Positions 16,533 to 25,480 of a stretch of 64,000 nt of DNA are shown in pieces. Below the pieces are notes generated by a model. The model ran no database searches and was not told where the DNA came from. It saw only the letters and a list, made by a program, of their open reading frames with translations. The stretch is from Aliiglaciecola sp. CAU 1673 (lineage in GTDB: Bacteria > Pseudomonadota > Gammaproteobacteria > Enterobacterales > Alteromonadaceae), in NCBI RefSeq assembly GCF_029223185.1, contig NZ_JARHUG010000023.1, positions 1-64,000 on the forward strand. The letters are read 5' to 3'. The position numbers were made by a program, and so were the translations under genes. Numbering within the stretch: position 1 is the stretch's first letter; each line of letters starts with the position of its first letter.

Positions 16533-16723
16533 GGATTACCTCGTATTCAGGCCGTATCGCTATCCGGCCCGCAGCCGAACACCATACGCTGTTTAAAAAT
16601 AGCGGCTTGCCGCCAGGAGGCGCGCATATTAATGTATCCCCCCCTGGGGTTCAAGCACTATTTGCTGGAATAATCACCAGTATAGCCTTCAACTGGAGTC
16701 CAAATTTCGGCAGCGAAATACCT

Positions 16724-18913
16724 ATGACATTCCCCATCGCCGAAGTGGCGTTACCCATTCCCAAACGCGCCCTGTTTGACTACAGCCTGGCGGGTTTTGA
16801 GCATGCCCGCATCGGCGCCAGGGTAATGGTGTCTTTTGGCCGTCGGCAGTTGATAGGGGTCATTGCTGGCATAAAAGCACAGTCTGGTCTCGCCCCTGAA
16901 AAACTCAAAGCCATCAGCGCATTATTGGATCAGGAATCAGTATTCTCAGAAGCTCACCTGACTTGGTTGCAATGGGCTAGTCAATACTATCAGCACGCTT
17001 TTGGTGAGGTGTTGGCCAACGCCCTGCCAGTTAATCTGCGCAAAGGCGCGCAAGCTGGTGTACAAGAAGAAGTATTCTATAAAGCCACTTCGCAAGGTCA
17101 GTCGCTGGACGATGCCGAGTTGAAGCGAGCGCCGCGTCAGTTGGCCGCACTGCAGGTGCTGCGTCAATCACAACGTAGTGCCAAACAGCTAAAGGACGAA
17201 TTTGGCAGTGCTGTGGTCAATGCACTCTTGGAAAAAGGCCTGATCGAAAGTCAGTGCCGGACCCCAGAGCCGGATCTGACTTGGCCGAAACGTATTAAGC
17301 TGGCCGATAAGCCTCGCCCAAATCTGGAACAATCTCTCTGTATAACAGCAATTTATAACAGCGGTGCGGACTATCAATGCCATCTGCTAGAAGGGGTTAC
17401 TGGCTCAGGCAAAACAGAAGTCTATCTGCAGGCCATTGAACCTCTGCTGTTGCAAGGTAAACAAATTCTGGTGCTGGTCCCTGAAATTGGCCTGACGCCA
17501 CAAACCGTCAAGCGCTTTGAGGATCGTTTTGGCCTGAAAGCCGGCCTATTGCACTCAGGCTTGGCCGATGGCGAGCGTCTGCGGGTCTGGCAACAGGCCA
17601 GAAGCGGTGAATTGGGCTTGATCATCGGCACCCGCTCGGCAGTATTCACACCGATGAAAAGCCCGGGAATGATTATTGTCGATGAAGAGCATGATGCGTC
17701 TTACAAGCAACAAGATGGCTGGCGATATCATGCCCGCGATCTGGCTGTGGTCAGGGCGCGTCTGGAAAAAATCCCATTGCTGCTGGGTAGTGCTACTCCG
17801 TCATTGGAAAGCCTGAACAACGCTTTGACGGGTAAGTACCGTCATCACTTATTGCGCCAGCGTGCCGGAATAGCGAAACCGGTACATCACAGCATATTGG
17901 ACATGAAAGGGCAGGCATTGGATTTCGGCCTGGCCAGAGGGCTGCAGGGCCGTATTCGTCAACATCTCAGCAATGGTCATCAGGTCATGTTGTTTATCAA
18001 CCGACGTGGTTATGCCCCTGCGCTGATCTGCCACCAATGTGGTCATGTGGAAAGTTGTCTGCGCTGTGACCGCAGCTATACCCTGCACCGCGGCATGAAT
18101 AAGTTGCAATGTCACCATTGTGGGGATGCCAAGTCCATCCCTCAGCGATGTCCGGCTTGCAGTTCAGACAAGTTGCAGCCTGTGGGCTTAGGCACAGAGC
18201 AGTTGGAAGACGGCCTTAAGACGCTTTTCCCGGGAGTCAGTGCGGTGCGTATCGACAGCGATTCGGCGCGTGGCAAAGATAAGCTCGACAAGCTGTTGCA
18301 AGCCATCGACAAAGGTGAGCATCAACTGCTGATTGGTACCCAAATTCTGGCCAAAGGGCATCATTTTCCAAATGTCTCAATGGTCGTGGTGTTAGATGTG
18401 GATAGCGCCCTGTTCAGTGCCGATTTCAGAGCGGCGGAGAAACTGGCGCAGCTCATTACTCAGGTGGCCGGTCGTGCCGGCCGGGCGCATATTCAGGGCG
18501 AACTTTGGTTACAAACGCATCATCCCGGTCATCCCTTACTGCAAGATCTGCTGCATAATGGTTATCAGCACTTTGCACGGTTGGCCCTGCAAGAGCGTCG
18601 ATTTATCCATCTTCCGCCCTTCAGCTATCAGGGCTTGTTCCGGGTGGAAGCCAACGATGCCAGGCAGGCTTTTGACTTTCTATGCCAGGTAAGAGAACAG
18701 ATCCCACAATATCCGGATTTACACCTGATTGGCCCGTTACCGGCATTAATGGAAAAACGTCAGGGGCGATTTCGGATGCAGTTATTGCTGCAGTCTGGCC
18801 AACGGACGGGAATACAGCAGGCTCTGGCCGCATGTCTCGAGGCCATTGAAGGTCTACCTTTGGCAAATCGTGTGCGCTGGTCTGTGGATCTGGATCCGCA
18901 GGATTTCACCTGA
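16724..18913 (+). CDS. priA: Primosomal replication restart helicase PriA
   Basis: A 729-residue PriA (E. coli, 732). It reloads the replicative helicase at collapsed forks. N-terminal 3'-DNA-binding domain with VALPIPKRALFDYSL; Walker A GVTGSGKTEVYL near 225; DEEHD box near 320; zinc module with eight cysteines (CHQCGHVESCLRC ... CHHCG ... CPACS, about 430-475) and helicase motifs V-VI (GTQILAKGHHFPNVSMV, QVAGRAGR). The start is placed at MTFPIAEVALP (16724); upstream codons of the open frame do not resemble the family. It diverges from rpmE, and ftsN follows on the same strand. Confidence 0.95.
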   Translation: MTFPIAEVALPIPKRALFDYSLAGFEHARIGARVMVSFGRRQLIGVIAGIKAQSGLAPEKLKAISALLDQESVFSEAHLTWLQWASQYYQHAFGEVLANALPVNLRKGAQAGVQEEVFYKATSQGQSLDDAELKRAPRQLAALQVLRQSQRSAKQLKDEFGSAVVNALLEKGLIESQCRTPEPDLTWPKRIKLADKPRPNLEQSLCITAIYNSGADYQCHLLEGVTGSGKTEVYLQAIEPLLLQGKQILVLVPEIGLTPQTVKRFEDRFGLKAGLLHSGLADGERLRVWQQARSGELGLIIGTRSAVFTPMKSPGMIIVDEEHDASYKQQDGWRYHARDLAVVRARLEKIPLLLGSATPSLESLNNALTGKYRHHLLRQRAGIAKPVHHSILDMKGQALDFGLARGLQGRIRQHLSNGHQVMLFINRRGYAPALICHQCGHVESCLRCDRSYTLHRGMNKLQCHHCGDAKSIPQRCPACSSDKLQPVGLGTEQLEDGLKTLFPGVSAVRIDSDSARGKDKLDKLLQAIDKGEHQLLIGTQILAKGHHFPNVSMVVVLDVDSALFSADFRAAEKLAQLITQVAGRAGRAHIQGELWLQTHHPGHPLLQDLLHNGYQHFARLALQERRFIHLPPFSYQGLFRVEANDARQAFDFLCQVREQIPQYPDLHLIGPLPALMEKRQGRFRMQLLLQSGQRTGIQQALAACLEAIEGLPLANRVRWSVDLDPQDFT

Positions 18914-18976
18914 TGTCAGGCCTGCCACTTACATATCAGTGCCGGGTAATTGATTGGTCAGCGTGGTATAAACAGA

Positions 18977-19004
18977 TTGAGCTTGAGCAGACAAAAGGTA
19001 AAAT
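18977..19004 (+). promoter_or_regulatory. Candidate sigma70 promoter for ftsN
   Basis: TTGAGC (18977), a 16-bp spacer and TAAAAT (18999) lie about 75 bp before the ftsN start and 60 bp after priA. Good -10, moderate -35. Prediction by eye only. Confidence 0.35.
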
Positions 19005-19080
19005 CGACCCTCTGTAGCCAATGGGCAAGTCCCAGGGCAGTGGCCCCGGCAATAACAAGAATAAAGGCTGAAGTAGACCT

Positions 19081-19617
19081 ATGGCACAACGAGATTATGT
19101 GGCCCGCGGACGGGCGAAGCAGACGCCACCGCCCAAGCCCCCCCTGCCCTGGATCCGCATTATTATCACGCTGGGTCTGATTCTGGGCTTCGCATATTTT
19201 CTATGGCATATCAAAGACAGTGCCGACACAACCCCTGCTGCGAATAGCAAACAGCCTGTCCAGCAACAAGAACAGGTAGATGTGCTCCCTAAACCGCCCA
19301 AGGAAAAGTGGGAGTTTATCGAAGAACTACCTAACAGAACGGTGGAAGTGGAAGTCCCCGAAGATACCGGCCCTACTCGCCGTTATTTATTGCAGTGTGG
19401 TTCGTTCAGAGAAGCCAATCAGGCTGAGACGATGCGTGCCCGCCTGGCATTTCAGGGAATTGAATCTCAGGTGCGTCCCAGTGAAGGTAAAAACGGCCGT
19501 TGGCACCGCGTGGTCCTGGGGCCTTACGAAAACAAAAGGGCGGCCGAGAAAGATCGCCACGCCATCCAGCGATTGGGTATCACCACCTGTCAATTGTGGA
19601 ACTGGAACCTCGACTAA
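19081..19617 (+). CDS. ftsN: Cell-division protein FtsN, short SPOR-domain form
   Basis: A 178-residue bitopic membrane protein. The N-terminus MAQRDYV matches E. coli FtsN, where this cytoplasmic tail contacts FtsA; a basic, proline-rich stretch is followed by one membrane helix (about 24-42), a linker rich in Q/E/P (50-97) containing WEFIEELPNRTVEVEVP, and a C-terminal SPOR domain (98-178, YLLQCGSFREANQAETMRA and VVLGPYENKRAAE) that binds denuded glycan at the septum. The segment WEFIEELPNR may correspond to the E domain that activates FtsWI. E. coli FtsN is 319 residues, so the periplasmic linker here is much reduced. Position after priA agrees with the enteric order (priA-cytR-ftsN, cytR absent). 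Confidence 0.88.
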   Translation: MAQRDYVARGRAKQTPPPKPPLPWIRIIITLGLILGFAYFLWHIKDSADTTPAANSKQPVQQQEQVDVLPKPPKEKWEFIEELPNRTVEVEVPEDTGPTRRYLLQCGSFREANQAETMRARLAFQGIESQVRPSEGKNGRWHRVVLGPYENKRAAEKDRHAIQRLGITTCQLWNWNLD

Positions 19618-19680
19618 TTCCGGCTCTTGCAATTTAGTGGCGGCCTTGATTCACTGGCTACTCCTTTTGAGGAGCCATGT

Positions 19681-21315
19681 ATGAGTCATATTGCCCACAG
19701 CCACGACGTTACTAACCAACCCCAGGCGTTGGAAGGCTTCAATGCCTTTGACAGCGACAAGGTGTTGCAATACTGGTTACAGCGTTTCGGTGGGGAATGG
19801 GCGGTTCCAGCGCTCTCTGCTTATGGCCATCAGGTCGGTCATGCCCTTCAGCAAGCGGGGTTTCAGGCCAATCGTCAGGAACCGGAGTTCCACAGCCATA
19901 ATCGTTTCGGTCAGCGTGTGGATATGGTGGAGTACCACCCCGCTTACCATCAGTTAATGCAAGCCGCTATTGAAGCCGGGCATCATTCCCTGCCCTGGGC
20001 AACCTCTGAATCAGGCGCCCATGTGGCCAGAGCGGCCCTTGCCTATTTGCATACCCAGGCCGACCCCGGCACCGGCTGCCCGCTGACCATGACGTTTGCG
20101 GCAGTGCCTGCTATTCGTCACCAAAGTGATATCGCTGACATCTGGTTGCCGCGCATTCTGGCCAATCAGTATGACTCACGTAATGTGCCTTTTTTTGAAA
20201 AGCAGGGTGTCACCATCGGCATGGCCATGACAGAGAAGCAGGGCGGCTCTGATGTGCGTGCCAATACCACTAAGGCCATTCCGATTGGCTCTGGTGGAGC
20301 GGGACAGCTATATGAAATTACCGGCCATAAATGGTTTTGCTCGGCGCCCATGTGCGATGCCTTCCTGGTGCTGGCCCAAGCGCCGGGTGGACTGTCCTGT
20401 TTCCTGCTGCCCCGTTGGCGCGCCGATGGCCAGAAAAATGCCATGCATATCCAGCGCCTGAAGAAAAAAGTCGGTAACCGTTCAAATGCCTCATCCGAGG
20501 TAGAGTTCTTCGGTGCGCAGGCTTGGCTGATTGGTGAAGAAGGACGTGGTGTACGCACTATTATCGATATGGTGGCCATGACCCGCTTTGATTGCATGAC
20601 AGGTTCAGCTGCTTTAATGGGACAGGCAGCCAGGGAAGCCATTTTTCATAGCAGTGGCCGGGCTGCCTTCGGTAAACCCTTGCACGCCCATCCACTGATG
20701 CAAAATGTACTCGCTGATCTGGCACTCGAAGCGGAAGCTGCTCTGGCCCTTGCCATGCTTACCGCTCATGCGCTGGACAAGATTAATGACCCGCTGCAGG
20801 CTGGACTGGTAAGAGCCGGCACCGCCATCGGTAAATACTGGATCTGTAAGCGCGCGGTTTTGCAGACCTTTGAAGCCATGGAGTGCGTCGGTGGTGTGGG
20901 TTATGTAGAAGACAGCGTGCTGGCCAGACTGTATAAAGAGGCGCCGGTGAATTCCATTTGGGAGGGCTCCGGAAATATACAGTGCCTGGATTTGCTGCGG
21001 GCGATGCAAAAGGAACCACAAACCTTGCAGGCATTGATGTTGGAGTTGGAAAAGGCTGGTGGACGCTTTGCCGCCTTCGACGATTTGTTGCAGCAAACTC
21101 AGCAACAACTTACTAACACAGACGAATATCAGGCCAGACGGACAATGGAGAGCCTGGCGAGGCTGTGGCAGGCTGCCACGCTGATCCAATATGGTGAACC
21201 AATGGTCGCCGACGCCTTTGTTAAAGCCAGAATTGAGCAGCCGGGTGTTCAGTTTGGGACACTGCCAGTGGGTATTGATTGTCAGGCAATTATTGCCCGC
21301 CATCTGCCAGCTTAA
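19681..21315 (+). CDS. aidB: AidB-like acyl-CoA dehydrogenase family protein
   Basis: A 544-residue flavoprotein of the acyl-CoA dehydrogenase fold, very similar to E. coli AidB (541 residues): PLTMTFAAVPA, GMAMTEKQGGSDVRANTT, GHKWFCSAPMCDAFLVLAQ, KKKVGNRSNASSEVEF, CKRAVLQTFEAMECVGGVGYVEDS and PVNSIWEGSGNIQCLD are all shared. AidB is part of the alkylation response in E. coli, binds DNA through its C-terminal domain and is thought to protect DNA. Here no ada or alk repair gene is adjacent. The ATG at 19681 follows TTTTGAGGAGCCATGT; the longer frame from 19627 is not supported. It converges tightly (9 bp) with the TSUP gene. Confidence 0.88.
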   Translation: MSHIAHSHDVTNQPQALEGFNAFDSDKVLQYWLQRFGGEWAVPALSAYGHQVGHALQQAGFQANRQEPEFHSHNRFGQRVDMVEYHPAYHQLMQAAIEAGHHSLPWATSESGAHVARAALAYLHTQADPGTGCPLTMTFAAVPAIRHQSDIADIWLPRILANQYDSRNVPFFEKQGVTIGMAMTEKQGGSDVRANTTKAIPIGSGGAGQLYEITGHKWFCSAPMCDAFLVLAQAPGGLSCFLLPRWRADGQKNAMHIQRLKKKVGNRSNASSEVEFFGAQAWLIGEEGRGVRTIIDMVAMTRFDCMTGSAALMGQAAREAIFHSSGRAAFGKPLHAHPLMQNVLADLALEAEAALALAMLTAHALDKINDPLQAGLVRAGTAIGKYWICKRAVLQTFEAMECVGGVGYVEDSVLARLYKEAPVNSIWEGSGNIQCLDLLRAMQKEPQTLQALMLELEKAGGRFAAFDDLLQQTQQQLTNTDEYQARRTMESLARLWQAATLIQYGEPMVADAFVKARIEQPGVQFGTLPVGIDCQAIIARHLPA

Positions 21316-21324
21316 GTGTCTGCG

Positions 21325-22053
21325 TCAGCTAATCATTAGTTTAAGTCCCAGCACCAGCAATAGGCTGTGCATGATGAGCAAAAAGGTTTTCACCGGTAAA
21401 CGCTCCCGCAGGTAGATGCCCCAACGATTGCCCAACCATGCAACTGGGCTAAGAGCGGCTGCCCACAACAGCAAATTGCTGTCCAGCAAACCCAGACCTA
21501 CAAAGGGCACCAGCTTTGCCAGGTTCAAACTGGCAAAAAATACTGTGCTGGTGGCGACCATTAATGCTGGTGCCAGTTGTCTCGCGATCAATAGCATCAT
21601 CAGCGGTGGACCACCGGCATGGATTAGGGTACTGGACAACCCAGACATGGCCGACATGCCCCATGCAGCCGCTTTGGTAGACAGCCAGGCCCCGTCGGCG
21701 CTTCGCCAGAGTAAATAACGCAAGGCAAAAAGTAATGCCAGCAAACCTACGGCTTTACTCAGTATTTCGGTCGGCAGCAACCCCAGCAGTAAACTGCCCA
21801 AACTCACCCCAAGTAAGGCGCCAGGTAACAGGGTTTTCAGAAGGCCCCAATCCCACTGTCGCCAATGACTTTTTACGGCAAAAAAGTCAGCCAACAGTAG
21901 CAAAGGCAACATAAAGCCAATGGCCTGCTTCGGCGGTAATGCCAACATCAACAAGGGTACCGAGAACACGCCCAAGGCCCCGGCGAAGCCAGACTTGGAA
22001 ATACCTGTGAGTAGCACCACCAAAACCACCACGGGAAGAGACGATAGATCCAT
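21325..22053 (-). CDS. TSUP (TauE/SafE) family membrane transporter
   Basis: A 242-residue polytopic protein of about eight hydrophobic segments with the family features GISKSGFAGALGVFSVPLLML near the N-terminus and the second-half repeat STLIHAGGPPLMMLLIARQL. TSUP proteins carry sulfite, sulfoacetate, taurine-derived or other organic anions across the inner membrane. AAGGAAC precedes the ATG. It follows the pirin gene but a strong terminator lies between them, so it is probably separately transcribed. Substrate unknown. Confidence 0.8.
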   Translation of the reverse strand: MDLSSLPVVVLVVLLTGISKSGFAGALGVFSVPLLMLALPPKQAIGFMLPLLLLADFFAVKSHWRQWDWGLLKTLLPGALLGVSLGSLLLGLLPTEILSKAVGLLALLFALRYLLWRSADGAWLSTKAAAWGMSAMSGLSSTLIHAGGPPLMMLLIARQLAPALMVATSTVFFASLNLAKLVPFVGLGLLDSNLLLWAAALSPVAWLGNRWGIYLRERLPVKTFLLIMHSLLLVLGLKLMIS

Positions 22054-22069
22054 GTTGTTCCTTGTATAA

Positions 22070-22093
22070 AAAGCCCGACCTGAGTCGGGCTTT
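22070..22093 (-). terminator. Terminator of pirin gene
   Basis: On the minus strand AAAGCCCGAC, a TCAG loop, GTCGGGCTTT and further T residues follow the pirin stop by 4 bp. Confidence 0.85.
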
Positions 22094-22097
22094 GCCG

Positions 22098-22796
22098 TTA
22101 GCTGACGGTGGGCAGGTCAAACCAAAGGGCGTGCAATCCATCGGTACCGGCTTGCAAGCTTATTTGTCTGGATTTGGTGATACCGATACCATCCCCGGCA
22201 GCAAAGGTCTGCGCCTGCACCTTTGCCTGACCCGAAATGATATGCAAATAACCACTGCGCTCGCCCACTTCCAAGGTGAGCTGCTCATTGGCCTCCAGAA
22301 TCAACCTCGAAAGGCTGGCATCCTGATGCATGGACAAAGTGCCGTCCCGACCGTCAGGAGTGACCAATGGCGTTAGCGGGCCTTTTTGTTCAATACGCGC
22401 CTGCTGGTAGCCAGGCTCAGTACCCCGGACATTTGGCTGGATCCAAATCTGCAGAAAGTGCACAGGATCGGTTTTCGAGGCATTAAACTCCGAATGCATA
22501 ATACCTGAGCCTGCGCTCATCAGTTGCACATCGCCAGCCGGGATAGTGAACTGATTACCGGTACTGTCTTTGTGTTCCAGTGCACCTTCAAGCACATAGG
22601 AAATGATTTCCATATCACGGTGACCATGGGTATCAAAGCCGGCACCACCGCGCACCTGATCGTCATTAATCACGCGTAGGGCAGACAGTCCCATATGCTT
22701 TGGGTCATAGTAATGGCCGAATGAAAAGGTATGACGGCTGTCCAACCAACCGAAATTGGCGCGGCCGCGGTTAACTGCTGGTCTGATGTAATCCAT
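22098..22796 (-). CDS. Pirin family bicupin (YhhW-like, quercetin 2,3-dioxygenase type)
   Basis: A 232-residue pirin with a metal site in the first cupin: FGHYYDPKHMG, GFDTHGHRDMEIISYVLEG and LMSAGSGIMHSEFN, whose two His of HGH plus a later His and Glu ligate Fe or similar. E. coli YhhW of this group has quercetinase activity in vitro; physiological role is unclear. I choose the ATG at 22796 because GAGGTG is well spaced before it; the GTG at 22805 overlaps that Shine-Dalgarno. Confidence 0.87.
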   Translation of the reverse strand: MDYIRPAVNRGRANFGWLDSRHTFSFGHYYDPKHMGLSALRVINDDQVRGGAGFDTHGHRDMEIISYVLEGALEHKDSTGNQFTIPAGDVQLMSAGSGIMHSEFNASKTDPVHFLQIWIQPNVRGTEPGYQQARIEQKGPLTPLVTPDGRDGTLSMHQDASLSRLILEANEQLTLEVGERSGYLHIISGQAKVQAQTFAAGDGIGITKSRQISLQAGTDGLHALWFDLPTVS

Positions 22797-22941
22797 GTTA
22801 GGCACCTCACTTTGTATAAAGGCAGCCAGTTTATGTCTCGGTTATGCGAATGAAAATCACATAAAAACTCGTATAACTTTCTAAAAAATAGATTATTCAA
22901 CCTTCTGATATCAGGAAGACGCTCCGCGATGGTCTGCTAAT

Positions 22942-23820
22942 TTAGCCACGCCCGAACTTCGCCACAAACGCATCGACAAATCGCTGTGGGGAATCGGCAT
23001 CCATATTGAAATAGAGTGAAGGCTCAATCAGCTCCAACTCCATTAGTGCAAATCCGCTGGCGCTCTCTTGTATTCGCACGTAATCGAGCCGCGCATACAG
23101 CGTAGTATCAGGCATGGCGGCCAGCGTCTTTTCGGCAATTGCCAGTAATGCGGGCTCAGGGTGAATAGCCTGTAATTGACCTCCATGTTCTTCCTGCACG
23201 CGGAAGTCTTCCGCTTTAGGACGCTTTAGAATGGCATGACTGAAATTGCCGCCAAAGTAGAAAAGTGAGTATTCACCCTCAGCGATAACAGCCTCAACAA
23301 AAGGCTGGATCATATGCTCTCGCTGTTCGAAGAGTTCAGAGAGGGTCTCTAAATCATAACGGAAGCCCGCTTTGGTTAAACGGAACGTGTCGTCGGCATT
23401 GGCACTCAGTAGTGGCTTGACCACCAGTTCTTCGCAACCAAATTCATCGAACGCATCTTGTAAAACATCGGCTTCAAATTGGCGCTGCCATAAGGTCGGA
23501 ACGATAGGTATGCCGGCCTTTTGCATTTCCTTCAGATAGCTTTTATCCAGATTCCAGCGCACCAATGGCAGCGGGTTTTCCAGCACAGTACCGCTTGCTA
23601 CGATCCGTTCAAGACAGGCCATAAAGGCTTTGGGATCTTTTTGGTAGTCCCAGGGACTGCGAATAACGACAACATCGTATGTTGACCAATCCACTGTTTT
23701 GTCCCGCCAGGAGACCGCCTCAGTATGCCACCCTGCCTCAGCCATGGGTTGATAGCAAAGTTCGTCATAGACAAAGTAGCCTTCAAGGTTGTCCATTGAC
23801 AAAAAAGCACAGCGTTTCAT
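22942..23820 (-). CDS. ATP-grasp domain protein (DcsG/glutathione-synthase-like)
   Basis: A 292-residue protein with a preATP-grasp segment containing VVVIRSPWDYQKDP, then RWNLDKSYLKEMQKAGIPIVPT, VVKPLLSANADDTFRL (lysine and loop binding ATP), MIQPFVEAVIAEGEYSLFYFGG and the metal-binding end LMELELIEPSLYF. These match the group of RimK/glutathione synthetase-like ATP-grasp proteins that includes D-cycloserine ligase-like DcsG. They join a carboxylate to an amine with ATP; the substrates here are unknown. AAAGGATACCG precedes the ATG. Divergent from cytochrome b561. Confidence 0.75.
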   Translation of the reverse strand: MKRCAFLSMDNLEGYFVYDELCYQPMAEAGWHTEAVSWRDKTVDWSTYDVVVIRSPWDYQKDPKAFMACLERIVASGTVLENPLPLVRWNLDKSYLKEMQKAGIPIVPTLWQRQFEADVLQDAFDEFGCEELVVKPLLSANADDTFRLTKAGFRYDLETLSELFEQREHMIQPFVEAVIAEGEYSLFYFGGNFSHAILKRPKAEDFRVQEEHGGQLQAIHPEPALLAIAEKTLAAMPDTTLYARLDYVRIQESASGFALMELELIEPSLYFNMDADSPQRFVDAFVAKFGRG

Positions 23821-23911
23821 CGGTATCCTTTACGGTTGGAGGGCGGGAAGGCATGATAATCCCCAAAAAAAGTGGCCCTGCCAAGGGCGGTACAAAAATA
23901 AGGAAATCGCG

Positions 23912-24487
23912 ATGCCGATTAAAAATACTGAAAAAGACTATGGCAGCATTGCCAAATGGTTGCATTGGGGAACGGCACTGCTGTTTTTGGCAGCCTATTG
24001 TGCGGTTTACTATCGGCAATGGTTTACCGAGCGCCAAACTGACGAGAATTGGACCGCCTTGCAACTGCACTTGTCCTTTGGTGTGAGCATCGGCGTGTTG
24101 GTGGTGCTGCGCATCATCTGGCGCTTTATGAATCAGCAGCCTCGCATTTGTCCGGGGCCTGCCTGGCAGGTTAAGGGCGCACACCTGGGGCATTTTCTGC
24201 TTTACGTGATGATGGTGGGTATGGTGTTCACTGGCTATACCGGCACCGGCGCCCCCACTGAGTTTTTCTTCCTGTTTGATATTCCTAAGTTTGAGGATAC
24301 CGCCATGTTAGCGCCGTTGATGGATTTGCTTGGGGTTACCTATGAACAATACGAGGAAACGGCTGATTTTCTGCATAAGGAACTGGGCGGTGAGTGGCTG
24401 GTCTGGCTGTTGATTCTTGGTCATGCCGCGGCTGCCTTGTATCACCATTTTGTGGTCAAAGACCGCACCTTGAAGAAGATGCTTTAA
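23912..24487 (+). CDS. Cytochrome b561 family membrane protein
   Basis: A 191-residue, four-helix b-type cytochrome: WLHWGTALLFLAAYCAVYY, LHLSFGVSIGVLVVLRIIWR, GHFLLYVMMVGMVFTGY and WLVWLLILGHAAAALYHHFVVKDRTLKKM. The conserved histidines (WLHW, LHLS, GHFLLY and HAAAALYHH) would ligate two haems b. Family members shuttle electrons from the quinone pool, and some are superoxide:ubiquinone oxidoreductases (CybB). The start at 23912 follows AGGAAATCGCG. Ends in a terminator shared with the lysozyme gene. Confidence 0.88.
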   Translation: MPIKNTEKDYGSIAKWLHWGTALLFLAAYCAVYYRQWFTERQTDENWTALQLHLSFGVSIGVLVVLRIIWRFMNQQPRICPGPAWQVKGAHLGHFLLYVMMVGMVFTGYTGTGAPTEFFFLFDIPKFEDTAMLAPLMDLLGVTYEQYEETADFLHKELGGEWLVWLLILGHAAAALYHHFVVKDRTLKKML

Positions 24488-24492
24488 ATGAC

Positions 24493-24515
24493 AATGCCGG
24501 CTACTTGCCGGCATT
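24493..24515. terminator. Bidirectional terminator, b561 / lysozyme
   Basis: AATGCCGGC (24493-24501), loop TACTT, GCCGGCATT (24507-24515), followed by ATTGTTGT in the plus direction; between convergent genes. Confidence 0.7.
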
Positions 24516-24522
24516 ATTGTTG

Positions 24523-25257
24523 TCAGGCCTGCGCCTGCTGGCCCGGGCTTTGCGGCACCACTCGCAGGTAGTCGCTATGTACCCAGCCATCATTATGGCC
24601 GTCGCCTTCGATATCTACTTCCAACCAATCTCCGATGCGATTGTTGCCAAACACCAACTGGCCATCGTTGAGGCGATTTCTGACTTCATACTCTGTACCT
24701 GGACCCGAGCGAACCCGCAGGCCACCGGAGGCCGACACTTTAAACTTTTCCCCCTCCGGAACCGCACTGACTTGGTGTGCCATGCCCTGTTCCACTTTGC
24801 CTGACAGGGGCTTCAGCCATAGTTGCGCCTCTGAGGCCCGGCGCTTAACCAAGCCCGGCAAGGTGCGCTTCTTTCCCGTAGCCGGGTCTGTTGCTTTAAC
24901 CCAACGGGCCAACTCGGTGGGTACGGCGTCATAGTCGCCAGCGTTGAGCTTACTGCAGAGGGTGCTAGCGGCCAGGTTGCCGGAGCCCACGTTAAAGGTA
25001 AAGCTGACCAGCGCCGCAAATTGATTATCGTTCAGGGGCACTTTGATGATTCGCTCTACGGCTGCAGCACTGCCGCGTAAGTCCTCTCGCAGCAAATCCT
25101 CGGCTTTGGCAATGTCGATATGTTGATCCGCTTCTACATCGTCGGTATGGCCATAGCCGATGGTCAATACTCCGGCAGGGCAAACATAAGCATCGGGATA
25201 AAAGCCTTCACATGTTTTTACGAGGTCAATACAGCCTTGGTTGGGTTGTCTGCTCAT
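24523..25257 (-). CDS. GH24 phage-type lysozyme with C-terminal SH3 domain
   Basis: A 244-residue muramidase. The active-site pattern E-x8-C-x5-T is present as E17, C26, T32 (CEGFYPDAYVCPAGVLTIGYG), a variant of the T4 lysozyme E-D-T triad with Cys in place of Asp. PLNDNQFAALVSFTFNVGSG and LPGLVKRRASE complete the GH24 domain (to about 150). Residues about 172-235 form an SH3-like wall-binding domain (GGLRVRSGPGTEYEV, GWVHSDYLRV). GGAGAAACAGG precedes the ATG at 25257, so no signal peptide is present. There are no holin, spanin or other phage genes nearby, so it may be a domesticated endolysin; how it would leave the cytoplasm is unclear. Confidence 0.83.
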   Translation of the reverse strand: MSRQPNQGCIDLVKTCEGFYPDAYVCPAGVLTIGYGHTDDVEADQHIDIAKAEDLLREDLRGSAAAVERIIKVPLNDNQFAALVSFTFNVGSGNLAASTLCSKLNAGDYDAVPTELARWVKATDPATGKKRTLPGLVKRRASEAQLWLKPLSGKVEQGMAHQVSAVPEGEKFKVSASGGLRVRSGPGTEYEVRNRLNDGQLVFGNNRIGDWLEVDIEGDGHNDGWVHSDYLRVVPQSPGQQAQA

Positions 25258-25351
25258 CCTGTTTCTCCATTTGCGGCAAGCAAAGCACATCCAATTAATA
25301 AAAGTAGTTGATGCCAGGGTGCTTGAGTAACATTTTGCAATTTTTGGAGGG

Positions 25352-25380
25352 TTGACAAAAAAATTATACAAAGGTGTAAA
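25352..25380 (+). promoter_or_regulatory. Candidate promoter for the 703-residue exported protein
   Basis: TTGACA (25352), 17-bp AT-rich spacer, TGTAAA (25375). The -35 is consensus, the -10 moderate; about 100 bp before the gene start. Confidence 0.35.
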
Positions 25381-25480
25381 AAGGGAGTGATGAGATGTCT
25401 AAAAATTGAACAAATCAGGGGCCTAAACTAGACTTTGCAGGTTCTCATCTACGCTACTTATAGCTTCAAGGATGGTCAAA

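Noticed and set aside
24523-25257. Prophage remnant
   Set aside because: Only the lysozyme is phage-like; flanking genes are ordinary chromosomal genes and no att-like repeat was seen.
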